Positions 48,830-64,000 of a stretch of 64,000 nucleotides of DNA are shown here, one piece after another (the first letter of the stretch is position 1; each line of letters starts with the position of its first letter). The translations under genes were made by a program, and so were the position numbers. The notes under the pieces were generated by a model. That model ran no database searches. It was not told the DNA's origin and worked only from the letters and a program-made list of their open reading frames with translations. This DNA comes from Phaeosaccion multiseriatum (lineage: Eukaryota; Ochrophyta, other classes). Location of the stretch: NCBI GenBank assembly GCA_965112735.1, contig OZ218960.1, positions 868,001-932,000 of the forward strand. The letters run 5' to 3'.

Positions 48830-50895
48830 TGTGTGTGTGTGTCCTCACCTCGAGAGAGCCTGCCGGCCCCCAACTGCTGCTGTACCACCAACTGTTGCTC
48901 TATGTCCATACCGTGCTCCTCCCTTAGGTGCTCCAGCATTCGCTCCAGCCCGCTGCTGCTCTCCTCAGACATATCCAAAGCCGTCACACTCCCCCTCGTC
49001 AAACCCCCACTTGGGTCCATGCCGCTGCCTTCTCCCTCATCCTCCTGCTGCTGCTGCCGCTTCACGTCGTCGCTATCCACACCCGCGCTCCTACGTCGAG
49101 TTCGATAGGCCTCCGCCACCGCCACTATACACTCCCACGCAGGCTCTGAGACCTGTATAAGATGGGCCACACACAGGCACAGCAGTTGGTGGTACAGTCA
49201 CAGCCAAAGCAGTTGGTGGTGCAGTCACAGACACAGCAGTTGGTGGTACAGTCACAGCCACACGCCGGAGTCAGGGGCGCGGCGAGTGGTGAGGCGTGAG
49301 GGTCATGTCTTTCGCGCGGTTTTACGCATATCGCAGAAAGAAAGGACTGGGAATGCCCTTATCTACTTCTCTATGTAACCACACCATATGTAAGCGGGTC
49401 TCTGCCTCTCCACACTATATGTAAGTGGGTCTCTACCTCTCCCTCTAAAAATGAGACAGTGCGTACGTGCGTGTGCGTGCGCGCGCGTGGGTGCGTGCGT
49501 GTGGATGAGGACGACAAAAGCAGACTCATCTCAACTATCACTCTAAGGCTTACGTGAGCACTTATGTACTCCTACGCGTCCTTACGTACCTTGTAGAACG
49601 GGCTCCTCGCAAGGTCTGCCAGCCCCGACAAGACCGTCTTATCCATCATCACGCCTGCACCAGTTGGTGATACAGTACACACCAGACAAGTTCAGCCAAG
49701 CCAGCGGTAGGAAGAAGGGGGGGAGGGAGGCTTTCCTCGATAAGAGAAGAAACACACCCAGGCACACACACACACACACACACACCTATACACACTAGGC
49801 CAAGCCTCTCAGGCATTTACGCAATCAACAGCAGAGGCCAGAGCTTCCCCCCTTCCTTCTCCGGCGACTTTCACTCACTCACGTACCCACTCACGCACCC
49901 ACTCCCTCCCTCATTTCCTCCCCCCCTCCCTCCTTCCCGTCCTCCCTCACTCACTCACTCACTCACCGACGGAGCGATCGTCGTGGCAGAGTAGATAGAG
50001 CAGCTCCAGCACGCTCCCCTCCATCTCTTCCATCAGCACGTACGTTGCACCCGGGTCCCTGGGAAGCCCACCCGAAGAAAAAGCCCCCCCTTCCCCTGAC
50101 CCCCACCCCATGCTCGGGTCGCTTCCTCCCTTGGGCTGGGACGGCGGCGCCCCGGCTGAAAGCAAAAGGAGAGCGCCAACAGCAAATACAGGGGGGCAGG
50201 GGACATGAATGCATACGTAACCATACATAATACGCGCGTCCACACAAACAGCCAAGAAAGCAAGCAAGCAAGAAAGCAAGTTGTAAGATGAAAAAAAGAG
50301 GAATGAGAGAGAACCCCTTGGACAGAGAGTGAGGGAAGTCAGGACAGAGGGGTGAGGGGTGTCAGGACAGAGGGGTGAGGAGCGTCAGGACAGAGGGGTG
50401 AGGGGTGTCAGGACAGAGAGTGAAGGGTGTCAGGACAGAGAGTGAGGTATGCCATGAGCTCACCGTTGCTTGGGTCCGACGACAAGACCATGTGCAGTCT
50501 CCTCCCAAGCTCCGTCAGCCTCTTGACCATCTCAACATCCAAGCCGCCCATGCCCATACTCCTCCATCTGCTGCCGTTGGCTTCATCATCCTGCCAACTC
50601 GAGGTCGTCTCGTCGCCCCCTTGCCCTTCCTGCCCCAGCTCCTGCTCTCTCTCCTCCTCCTCACCATCCTCCTCTCCCCCTCCCCCCTGCCCCACCATGT
50701 GATACTCGTCGCTAGCCCCCCCCCTGTGGCGTAGCAGCGGGATGGGAGGAAGGCCCTCCAAGGCACGGGCCCTCACTACGTTGATCAAAAAGCCCAGAGC
50801 CGGCAAGAAGCGCTCCGGTGTCACCACAAGCGATTCATCCACGAGAGAAGGAAACCCACTCCCGTCATCTCTCCTATCTGGGCCCTCCCCCCCCC

Positions 50896-50963
<68 letters not shown>

Positions 50964-51399
50964 GGTAATCGATTGGGTCCGCTGACCCCGCCAAAAGCCC
51001 CAAGCCCGGCAACGTCCGAAGGCCTCGTGAGCTGCTGCGGATGCACTGCCGCCCTCCCTTCTCCATGCTCCCCCTCCCCCTCCTCTTCCTCCTCCTGCTC
51101 CTCCTCCTGCTGCTGCTCCTCACGGTGGTGGTGTTGGTGGTACGGGTTGTGTCTTCCGTAACCGAAAAGCTCCCCTCGAAGGTGGGCCATACTCAACGCC
51201 ATGAGCTCCTCATCTGCACCCATCTTGCGCGCGAGGGGCCTGTTCCAGCTCAGCATGTGGGCGACCTGCTGACCCAAGTGTCTGACCCATGGGTCTTCGT
51301 CTTCGCACCGCATGCCCTGCTTGGCCAGCTCCAGCACGCCAGCCTTGACAAGCTTGGGTAGGCCACTGACCTATGGGTACCCCCCAAGCACCCCAAGAG

Positions 51400-51449
<50 letters not shown>

Positions 51450-52722
51450 GGTGATGTTGGATGAGAGCATGAGCATAACAGCACAAGCACAGAGCACCAG
51501 AGCACCAAAGCACAGCGAGACCAGAGAAGAGGCAGAGAAGGGGGAGTGCCACAGAGGCTCGGAGAGGCGGTCGTTGCCATTGTACGGATATGTCAAGATA
51601 TACCCTCTCCCTCTCCCACTTGTTCCTCCCTCTCTCTCCCTCCCCCGATTCGAAAAAAGAGTTAAGAAGAATCTAACCCTCCTCCATCCCTCGAACAAGA
51701 AAAGAAACCTCACGGGGCATGGAGCTGAAAGGGGGAATGTGGACATCCTCACGAGCACTCTTCAATCTGCGGTGCTGTAACCGCCAAACTCGTACTGAAG
51801 CCACCAAACCAGCTGTAACCACCAAACTCGTACTGAAGCCACCAAACCTCAAAACTCACCCCGAGTGTGTGGACATTGAAGTCGATGAGCTGTCGGCGGC
51901 ACGGCAAAGAGGACAGGACAAAAGAACCAAAGCAGAGGCCGGACAGAAAGCATGACATAAGGGTCGCCACGGAGCCAGGATGCGAAGGGACAGGACAAGG
52001 AGAGGATGCGAAGGCGGGCAAGTGATGGCAGGTACGTATTAGTACGTATTAGTACGTATTAAGGGGTACCCTTACCCACAGCCCCCCCTTTCCCTCCTTC
52101 CAATGAGGGGAAGGCTCCTCGTTGGTGACCAGAGGCCCGACGACACGCACACACACGTCGCAAGCCAGCTCCCCTCCACCCTCCCTCTCTCTCGCCCCTC
52201 AGTGCGGATACTTTGTGTGGAGGCCACCCGCAGCCCTTGTCACACGCCTTTCTCTCCCTCCCACTCACTACTCACCTCCATTAGATAGGAAATTGCCTCG
52301 CTTGCCTCCCTACTCAGAGGCTCAATCACGGGGCCTGGGCGGAAACCAGGGGCAGCGTGGCTGCTGTACCCTTCGCCGCTGCCACTACTACTGCTACTGC
52401 TGGGGAAGCGGCTCCTCTTGGCTTTGCTCGACGCCTCGTGCAGCGCTAGCGAGGCCTGGTGCATGGCGTGATCATAGTCTGCGGTACCGAGCTCTAAGGT
52501 CGTGGCACCAAAGGTGACGAGTACATAGGCTGTGAACAATATCCACGACAAGGGATATGTATCGAAGAAGGAAGACGAGGAGAGCCCTCGTCTCCACCCT
52601 TCTCCTCCTCCTCCTCCTGCTCCTGCTCCTCCAAAGCTTTCCCTGTACGCCCCCCCTGGATCCTGCTGCTGCCCTTGCCTTCCTCCCTGCCCATGCCTTT
52701 GCCCTTGCCCATTCCATTGCTG

Positions 52723-52762
<40 letters not shown>

Positions 52763-52962
52763 GGCTGCTCCTGAGAGCGAGATTGGGGTGGACGCCTGCT
52801 AGTGTAAGGTCCTCCACTTGCTCTTGTGTTGGACATTTCACTCCAAGGCCCCCCGGATCTCGGCCTGGTTCGCGTCCCTCGTATTGTTGCTGCTGAGGAG
52901 GACAAGCCCCCACCCCTCCCCGAGCGGAGTATACTACATCTTCGCACCACCATGCTCGCCAT
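48099..52962 (-). CDS. Hypothetical membrane protein with mitochondrial-type leader and poly-Gln
   Basis: Exons (plus coordinates): 48099-48508, 48849-49152, 49590-49654, 49967-50155, 50464-51365, 51753-51766, 52276-52962; 857 codons with all phases consistent only if the 14-nt microexon (IEECS) is used. The N-terminus MASMVVRRCSILRSGRGGG is Arg/Ser-rich, like a mitochondrial presequence. A hydrophobic segment (LSWILFTAYVLVTFGATTL) follows a Gln-rich stretch. The middle (GLPKLVKAGVLELAKQG, DPWVRHLGQQVAHML, GSVLELLYLLCHDD) has an armadillo/HEAT-like helical look and is interrupted by about 22 Gln and many Glu. The C-terminal 130 residues contain Gly-rich hydrophobic helices (LLASGIGLMYGSVRGC, ASFGACVLGLFYGLNGL) and end VYAGPAFV. 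I do not recognise the family. Four dispersed 17-mers lie in introns and one in the coding exon 48849-49152. Confidence 0.65.
48879..48895 (-). repeat. Dispersed 17-mer copy, exonic
   Basis: In gene sense it reads ACAGTTGGTGGTACAGC and encodes QLVVQ in EQQLVVQQQ. Confidence 0.8.
49182..49251 (+). repeat. Three tandem dispersed-motif copies (27-bp spacing)
   Basis: GCAGTTGGTGGTACAG occurs at 49182 and 49236 and GCAGTTGGTGGTGCAG at 49209, in a 27-bp tandem with CACAG(C/A)CA linkers. They lie 30-100 bases upstream (gene sense) of the 3' splice site at 49152. Confidence 0.9.
49660..49676 (+). repeat. Dispersed 17-mer copy at a 3' splice site
   Basis: CCAGTTGGTGATACAGT lies five bases from the intron/exon edge at 49654 of the minus-strand gene, so in gene sense the intron ends ...CACCAACTGGTGCAG. 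Confidence 0.85.
50897..50962. repeat. (CTG)n run encoding 22 Gln
   Basis: A perfect run of CAG codons (minus strand) lies in the 902-nt exon of the hypothetical membrane protein gene. Confidence 0.95.
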
Positions 52963-53656
52963 CTTGGTCCAAGTGAAGCCACGCAAACGACAAAGCCCCT
53001 CTACGCCCTTCCCCTCCGAGCCGACGAGCTTCTGCGGAAGGAGGGCAGCGGTAGTGAGAGAAAAATCGATTTTCCTGCTGCTGATCTCCTCCTCCTCTTT
53101 CCTCTGCCAGCGGGCGGGTTGATCGCCATCGTCCCGGGAGTAGGCACTTACCAGCAGGAGTAGAAATAAATAGACGGATGCGGCGGCCTCTGGAGAAAAT
53201 CAAATGGACAAATGGACGCGCCTCAGAGATTTCAGACCAGCTGTGAGTCCGGATGAGAAGGTCGCGAAGATCCTGATGGGGGGGGGGGGTACGTACGATC
53301 GCATGAAACGATTTACGCATTCGGAGCAATTGTCCTCCTGACTTGTCTCCTCTTGCTCGCTTCCTTTGGCCCAGTCAAGACAAAGTACATTGCAACCGTG
53401 TCCTTCCTCCTTTACTGTTGCCACTCATCTGGACACTTGCTGCACTGGGTAAGATAATCGCGCCGAAAGAAGAAAACAAAGCCCCGCGATCAAGTTTGAT
53501 GTTCATCCATCCTGTCTTCCTCCAGTTCCCGCCACCATTCGACACTCTCCTTCTCCCATCTTCCGAAGTTTCATGCATATCCAACCCGCCGGCCTCTCCT
53601 CCGTCTTGTTTCTTCGTCTTGTGTTTTAAAATTTTGTATCGACAGTGGCAGTCATC
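52963..53656. promoter_or_regulatory. Divergent 5' region of membrane-protein and ankyrin genes
   Basis: This 694-bp region has a G10 run at about 53279-53289. Its length leaves room for untranslated first exons of either gene. No gene is seen. Confidence 0.35.
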
Positions 53657-55600
53657 ATGAAAGGCTGGGGCACACAAGTTTGGATGAGCATGAACTGCGC
53701 CCCTACCAACACTGCCAGTGGAGGGTATGGCGTACCACCCCCGTGCCTATTCAAGGCTGTGCGAAGTCGCTCTAAGAAAAAAGTGAAGAAGGCCATCGCA
53801 GGCGGTGCCACACTGGAGGATCGAGATTATATTTTTGGCCGCACACCGGTGAGTAAGACCCGAGCCGCTGCTTTTGCTCCACTTCGTGTGCCTCTTGGAT
53901 GGCATTTTTCTGAGCCGGGGCTGCCCTTTCTCCCCCCACCCCCAAATTCACGACTTTGATTCGCCCTGCTACCTTCTTCCAAACTCACGCCTTGCCCACT
54001 CCTGCCCCCCCCCCCAACCCCCTCAGCTCCACTTCGCAGTGGAGCAGCGAAGACTTGACGTGCTGCAGGCGCTGCTTGACGCCGGAGCGGACCCCAATGC
54101 GAGAGCGCCCCGCAGGGACTACACCCCTTTGCACGTGGTGAGTCTAGTGCGTGGCTTGCATGTGTCTTGTTCCTTTCGCAAGAGAGGGGGGCTAAACAGC
54201 GCTGACATTCATTCACTCACTCGTCGAACCCTACCCTCCTTCCCCGTCAGGCCTGCTTCTGGCGCTGGTGGGAGGGCCTTAAGCTACTCATAGGTGAGCA
54301 GGTGGGCAGCAAGGCAAGGGAGAAGGAAGAGGCCCAATCTATCATTGGCGGTCCATGGGCTGTCGTGTGGCGGCCCCCCACCCTTCACCTCACCTCCTGT
54401 CCCATTCTTCCTCGCATGCACCCGCACTTTGTCCTGTCGTTGCCCTGTCGCCGCCTCTCGCACTCCAACGGGGTCGTACCTACTCGGCCATACCCTATGA
54501 ACCACCATAGACCACGGTGGAGACCCCACCCTGCTTAACGAAGGAGGTCTGTCCCCCCTGGACCTTGCCAGCGAGGAGGACCTAAAGCCTCTCGTTCAGA
54601 GCGCCATCAGCAGACAGCGGAGGGGCATTCGCATGCATTGGCTCGTTCAGCTTCGAGCCGAGGCGACAAAGGCGGGCACCAGGAGGGAGGATCAACCTGT
54701 TGCTGTATCACCAACTCCTGAGGCGGGCACCAAGGAGGAGGATGAAGCTGGCGGTGTATCACCAACTGCTGCGGATGGAGGACGAGGAGGACGAGGCTGG
54801 AGGGGGCAGGGGCACGGGGAAGGGTGGCGTCGTCTGAGCTCGGCAGTACTGCGCCGTACGCTCAACGAGTCGATGCTGGCTTGTCGAAGGGGGCTACTGA
54901 GGCGGGTGGGAGGAGGCAGGAGCAGCTGCCCCGGCTGCTCCTCATGCTGCTGCTACTGCCACAACCCTCCGACCGGCAAGGCTAGAAGGTGCAGCAGGAA
55001 GAGGAAGAGGAGCGGCAGCGGCGGCGGCAGCGGCAACCGAGCGCGCAAATGTCCAACTCATTCCCTGGACAAAGGTGAGCTGGCCTGGTGCAGATGGGCC
55101 ACGTACAGGGAGGGCGGGGTGGGAGGGAGAGGGGGAGGTTAAACAAAGCGGGTGGGGGCACTTTGTGAATTTCGGTTAGCGCCGTCCGCCCCCCAACAGA
55201 GCTGATGGACACCACGGAATGTCTCTCCGTGGGGAGAAGCGGCCGGAGAGCAAAGGAAGGGGGTGTGGGGGGGGGGGGGGGGGGGGTGTTGTGGAGTAAG
55301 GCGTGAGGCTCACGGTCCGTTCTTGGCCCGACCTCTAACCTCAAGCCGAATCCTTACACAGCTGCCGTGTCCCCCTCTGCTCCTTGTTTTTGCTCCTCGT
55401 TTGTCCTCTGCTGCCCCCTGCTGCCCCTGCTGCCCCTGCTGCTGCTGCTGCTGCCCCTGCTCGGCCCTCCTTCTCTTTCTCTCTCTCTCTCTCTCCCCTT
55501 ACCTGTCCGTTGCTTGTCCCTTGCAGAGCTGCTCACCACACTGCGGTCCTTGTGCGCCATGGAGGACGACACTTTCCTGCATGTGTGCACCTTCCTCTGA
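53657..55600 (+). CDS. Ankyrin-repeat protein
   Basis: Exons: 53657-53848, 54027-54137, 54251-54293, 54511-55074, 55527-55600; 328 codons with consistent phases. Ankyrin repeats are read across splice joins: GRTP/LHFAVEQRRLDVLQALLDAG, then ADPNARAPRRDYTPLHV, then ACFWRWWEGLKLLI/DHGGDPTL and LSPLDLASEEDLKPLV. Ankyrin arrays bind proteins; no catalytic domain is visible. Residues of about 155-205 carry a 51-bp tandem duplication (EAGT..AVSPTP / EAGTKEEDE..GVSPTA), each half ending in a dispersed 17-mer. A Cys-rich stretch (CPGCSSCCCYC) and basic tail follow. The last exon encodes ELLTTLRSLCAMEDDTFLHV. Unlike the repeats at the left edge of the window, this gene is of the canonical GxTPLHxA type. 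Confidence 0.75.
54672..54772. repeat. 51-bp coding tandem duplication carrying two dispersed 17-mers
   Basis: Two diverged units start AGGCGGGCACCA and end with GCTGTATCACCAACTCC (54702-54718) and GGTGTATCACCAACTGC (54753-54769). Confidence 0.85.
55265..55290. repeat. Poly-G run (about 20 G)
   Basis: A near-uninterrupted G tract lies in the last intron of the ankyrin gene and could form a G-quadruplex. Confidence 0.9.
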
Positions 55601-56369
55601 GGGGATGGCAGTGGATGGGAGAGGAGGCAGATGGCAGTGGAAGGACGCTCCTTGTGAGACGACGCTTTCCTGCATATTTACACCTTCCTCTGAGCTCCAG
55701 GGGAAGGATGGCAGTGGACAGGAGGGAGGGGGAGGGAGGGTGAGGTTTGTGGAAGCTCTGTGTGCGCGTGGATATCGGTTTCCGATATTGGTCGAGGCCC
55801 AGATACTGAAACTAAAACTAGACGGAGAGGAGGGGGGGAAAGGCAGCTAGAGGGCAGGGACGAGGCGGAGGCGAGGGCGTTTGCTCCCTCGGCTGTCCTG
55901 GGGCTGGTTGGGGTTCCTTGGCGCCCAACCTTGCCAATGCCATTTTGTACTGTTTTGTGCAGTGCCAGTAGGTAAGGGTACCCCAAATCAAGCGCACTGC
56001 TCGTGACATGAGCAGGACGTCCATCCGTACGTGAGTTTCCATGGATGGTACGTAATTTTTTACCATATAGACTGACAGACAGTAGAGTAGTGCATAGTAG
56101 ACAGGAGAGAGGAGAGAAGATAAGAGAGAGGAGAGGAGAGGGAGAGAGGGAGGGATGAGTTACATGTATAGGAATCAACCTAAGAAAGAAGGAGGGAAAG
56201 GTTTAGAGAGAGAAAATATTGAGGGAGGGAGGGAAGGCCCAGACAAACACACACCAAGTCTACAGCCTTCTCTCCTCCTGCCCTCCCGTGGGATGAAGCA
56301 TTTGAGCCTCCATGAAATTTATATTGTAATTGAGTAGAGTCAACCTAAGCAAGGGGGGGAGGGGCACAG
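55601..56369. other. 3' region with decayed duplicate of the ankyrin last exon
   Basis: Positions of about 55656-55693 (GACGACGCTTTCCTGCAT..., ACCTTCCTCTGA) repeat the end of the coding exon (GACGACACTTTCCTGCAT..., ACCTTCCTCTGA, ending 55600) with several changes. The flanking GATGGCAGTGGA string is repeated too. The remainder is purine-rich and has no gene. Confidence 0.7.
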
Positions 56370-56573
56370 ATGGCAAGGACGATCACTTTAGATTGGATAT
56401 ACAAAACGGCTCTGCCGTTCGTTGTTTGTTGTCAGTATGTACTAGTATGGGGTTTAACGGTAGGCTCTTTTGTGTCAAGTAAGTACGCAGTCGTTATAGA
56501 AACTAAGAAAAATTGGAAGTTACAGAAAGATACCTACGGAGGATGGGGTGGGAAAATGTACACAAGTGAGTGA
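56370..56573 (+). CDS. Possible small membrane protein (67 aa)
   Basis: A short ATG-started frame in AT-richer DNA has one or two hydrophobic segments (TALPFVVCCQYVLVWGLTVG) and a Lys-rich, Gly/Trp-containing tail (ETKKNWKLQKDTYGGWGG). It stands out from the local low-complexity frames by normal amino-acid composition. I do not recognise it, and nothing else supports it. Chance is a real alternative. Confidence 0.3.
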   Translation: MARTITLDWIYKTALPFVVCCQYVLVWGLTVGSFVSSKYAVVIETKKNWKLQKDTYGGWGGKMYTSE

Positions 56574-56796
56574 TCCGAGCCGCGCTTGATGAGAGCCTCT
56601 TGGAAAGCTCTGCGAACACGCATCGACATTTATCGGCTCTCGAGATTCGACATGACATCGGCCCCCGAAAGGGGTCAGTGAACCATGACCCTAGCTATAC
56701 GACTGAGCGCCTGCCTGACTCCCCCACTATCTATACTAACTGACTGACTGACTGACTGACTGACTGACTGCCCGACTGACTGACTGACTACCTGCC

Positions 56797-62159
<5,363 letters not shown>

Positions 62160-62541
62160 GGCGGCCCCTCTCCTAAAGTCGCGGTACGCTCCGAGGCAGA
62201 TCCAGCGCAGAGTGGCAATGTAGAGAGAGGCGTCACTTCAGAGCGGCAAGGTGGAGAGAGGGGGACAAAGGTGGGTTGGTTGGTTGGGCTCGAGTGCCGT
62301 CGTCTGTTGTTTTTTCTACGCAGTCCGATTGATCCCTGGCCACACAGGTAAGCGCGTTGGTCATACGAAAGACGCGAATCTTGGCGCTGGGAGCGGGAGG
62401 CCGCAGCCAAAACAAAAACACCACCGTACAACTGCTCGCTCCTTGACCTGCTTGGACCGCTGGCTCCCTCAGATTTAGTGTGATGGGGATAGGACGAACC
62501 TGGCGTTGAAAGGGGTCGGCTGAGGGCTACGTCGACCGAGA
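62160..62541. promoter_or_regulatory. Divergent 5' region of DIM1 and UvrD-type helicase
   Basis: A 382-bp spacer lies between the two start codons. On the DIM1 side the start is preceded by GCCGCC (Kozak-like). Confidence 0.45.
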
Positions 62542-63519
62542 ATGGAGGCCTTGGAGACACGAGGAGCGGCGGGCGCCACAATCAATGCATCAATGCTGCG
62601 GTGGCCTGCTCTTCTTCTCGGAGTGAGCCAGGCCCTACTTCTACTTCCCGGCCTTTCCACCATCGTTGCTGGTACTACAGCAGCAGCAGCAGCAGCAGCG
62701 ACAGGAGGAGGAGATAGACACCACATGTTGCACCCTCCCTCGGGATGTTCACTGAGAAGACAGAGGTCCCTGGCATTCTCCCCATCTTGCCAAAGCCACT
62801 CTGGTCATTATGCTGTCCACGCAATACCTCCCTGGAATCGGGCCTTAGGGATTGGAAGCAGCTGGAGCTGTAGCACCAGCAGCCCCACAACAGCAAAAAG
62901 GGGGGGGAGGAGAGGGGGGAGCGGCAGCATAGCGATGAGTACTCGGGAGCACGGCGCCTCAGATGGTGCACCCTCTCCCTTGGAGGAGGACATCTACCAC
63001 GGCCTCAACTCCGCGCAGTACCGCGCGGTGTCCGCCCCTGTGGGGCCCCTGCGGGTGGTGGCTGGACCGGGCAGTGGCAAGACACGCGTGCTGACGAAGG
63101 TGGGCACATGTGCTGGGGTGTGTGTGTCTATCCGTGTGTGCGCATGTGCCTCTGTATATGTGAGAGGTAGAGAGGGAGAACGAGGCAGATGGAGAGGCAG
63201 ACACCGAGAGAAGGGGGGGTATACACACACAGAGAGAGAACGGATGAACGAGAGAGAGAGAGAGAGAGAGAGAAGAACAAGAAGAAGAAGCCGAGCTCTG
63301 CACGTGTGGCTCCAGTGTAGACTCAGAAGATCCTCCGTCCGCCCCCACTCGGCCCTCTCTGTGCTTCCCCTCTCTCCCCTTACAGCGCATTGCCCACCTC
63401 ATTCGTAAGGAGGCGTCCCCGCCATGGTCAGTCCTCGCAGTGACCTTCACCAACAAGGCAGCTGCTGAGATGAAAGAGCGGCTTGAGGTCATGCTGGGCG
63501 AAGGTGAGTGTGAGAGGGT

Positions 63520-63557
<38 letters not shown>

Positions 63558-64000
63558 GAGTGCAGAGAGGAGAGAGAGACGAGAGAGAGAGAGGAGAGAG
63601 GGGAGTGCAAAGAGAAGGGAGAGGGGAGAGAGAGGAGGGGGAGCCCTTCGGAGCATTTTAACTTTGGCTGCTGCAGTTGCAAGGATGAGTGTATTGCCCT
63701 TCCGTCTTTGGGTCTTCACATTCTTCAGTGAGATGTTCGGCGATGTATTCCTCTTCTCTTCGTCTTCTCCCCTCACCCTCACCCTCACCCTCACCCTCAT
63801 CCCAAAAGACGAAACGAAGCGCGTGAGTGTGGGAACGTTCCACAGCATGTGCGCTCGTCTTTTGCGAAAGTTCGGAGAAGAACTCGCGCTGATGAGGCCC
63901 GGTCTGTCTGGAGCCTTCACCATCTACGACACAAAGGACACCAAGAAGGTTATTCAGGACCTCCTCAAGCAGGTACGTAAGGGTATGTAAGGAACGGGAC
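62542..64000 (+). CDS. UvrD/PcrA/Rep-type DNA helicase, 5' part, probably organellar
   Basis: Exons seen: 62542-63099, 63386-63503, 63809-63972; the gene continues beyond the window. It is a superfamily-1 3'-5' helicase. GLNSAQYRAVSAPVGPLRVV followed by AGPGSGKTRVLTKRIAHLI gives the Q motif and Walker A. AVTFTNKAAAEMKERL is motif Ia, and VSVGTFHSMCARLLR is motif Ib/Ic typical of PcrA/UvrD. The first 150 residues are extra. From the in-frame Met at 62593 they start MLRWPALLLGVSQALLLLPG, a strong signal peptide, then a Ser/Arg-rich stretch. That fits a bipartite plastid leader, and bacterial-type UvrD proteins in algae are commonly organellar. A later Met (MSTREHGASDG, about 62938) could start a cytosolic or nuclear form. 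The phases across both introns agree. Confidence 0.85.

Noticed and set aside
62233-62424. Upstream Met frame MTNALT as the DIM1 start
   Set aside because: Its donor phase does not join the exon at 61902; the split AT/G start fits phase and the known MPK beginning.

Overview
This is nuclear DNA from an intron-rich, microsatellite-laden eukaryote. My best reading is a stramenopile (heterokont) alga. The evidence is a bipartite plastid-targeting leader with an Ala-Phe junction on one rRNA/tRNA methyltransferase, a GAF/hybrid histidine kinase, degenerate 'WLHANG/LKWLRSE' ankyrin-type repeats at the left end, GT(G/A)AG...AG introns and fairly high GC. The genus is not decided by the sequence; a eustigmatophyte or related alga would fit. 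No bacterial operon, rRNA, tRNA or CRISPR array was found.

I rebuilt genes by joining exons whose phases agree; totals divide by three for every finished model. From left to right: an ankyrin-like pseudogene remnant (about 1-877); a small membrane protein (-); a 2OG-Fe(II) oxygenase (+, 2656-3534); a 21-exon, 1119-residue coiled-coil/WW protein (-, 4014-14956); an EF-hand-like coiled-coil protein (+, 15314-20731); a MGN-start EF-hand protein (-, 21740-26670); ribosomal protein bL34 (+, 26784-27545); SpoU-family 2'-O-methyltransferase copy 1 (-, 27795-30879); a RecQ helicase (-, 31329-35170); an F-box-like/ZZ-finger protein (+, 35354-37455); a nucleoredoxin-like thioredoxin (-, 38501-40436); SpoU copy 2 (+, 40765-43327); a foldback GATAG repeat locus (43330-44060); a hybrid histidine kinase (+, 44444-47879); an 856-residue mitochondrial-type membrane protein (-, 48099-52962); an ankyrin protein (+, 53657-55600); DIM1 18S rRNA dimethylase (-, 56797-62159); and the start of a UvrD/PcrA-type helicase (+, 62542 to the window end).

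Neighbouring genes almost strictly alternate in strand, giving seven head-to-head pairs on short shared 5' regions. The only two same-strand neighbours involve the two SpoU copies. Functionally the window mixes translation machinery (bL34, DIM1, two SpoU enzymes), DNA helicases (RecQ, UvrD), calcium sensing (two EF-hand genes), redox (thioredoxin) and two-component signalling. Nothing suggests an operon-like pathway.

The most unusual signals are a 17-bp dispersed motif (GCAGTTGGTGRTACAGC) present about 19 times in introns and exons on both strands; an inverted SpoU duplication with a sharply bounded gene-conversion tract; very small coding exons, including a start codon split by an intron in DIM1; two GC-AG introns, one proven by its paralogue; a ZZ zinc finger interrupted by a poly-Gln/poly-Ser insert; and a palindromic GATAG minisatellite cluster. 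Long low-complexity reading frames such as WLVG, LPSF and poly-Gly/poly-Leu runs are microsatellite artefacts and are not called as genes.
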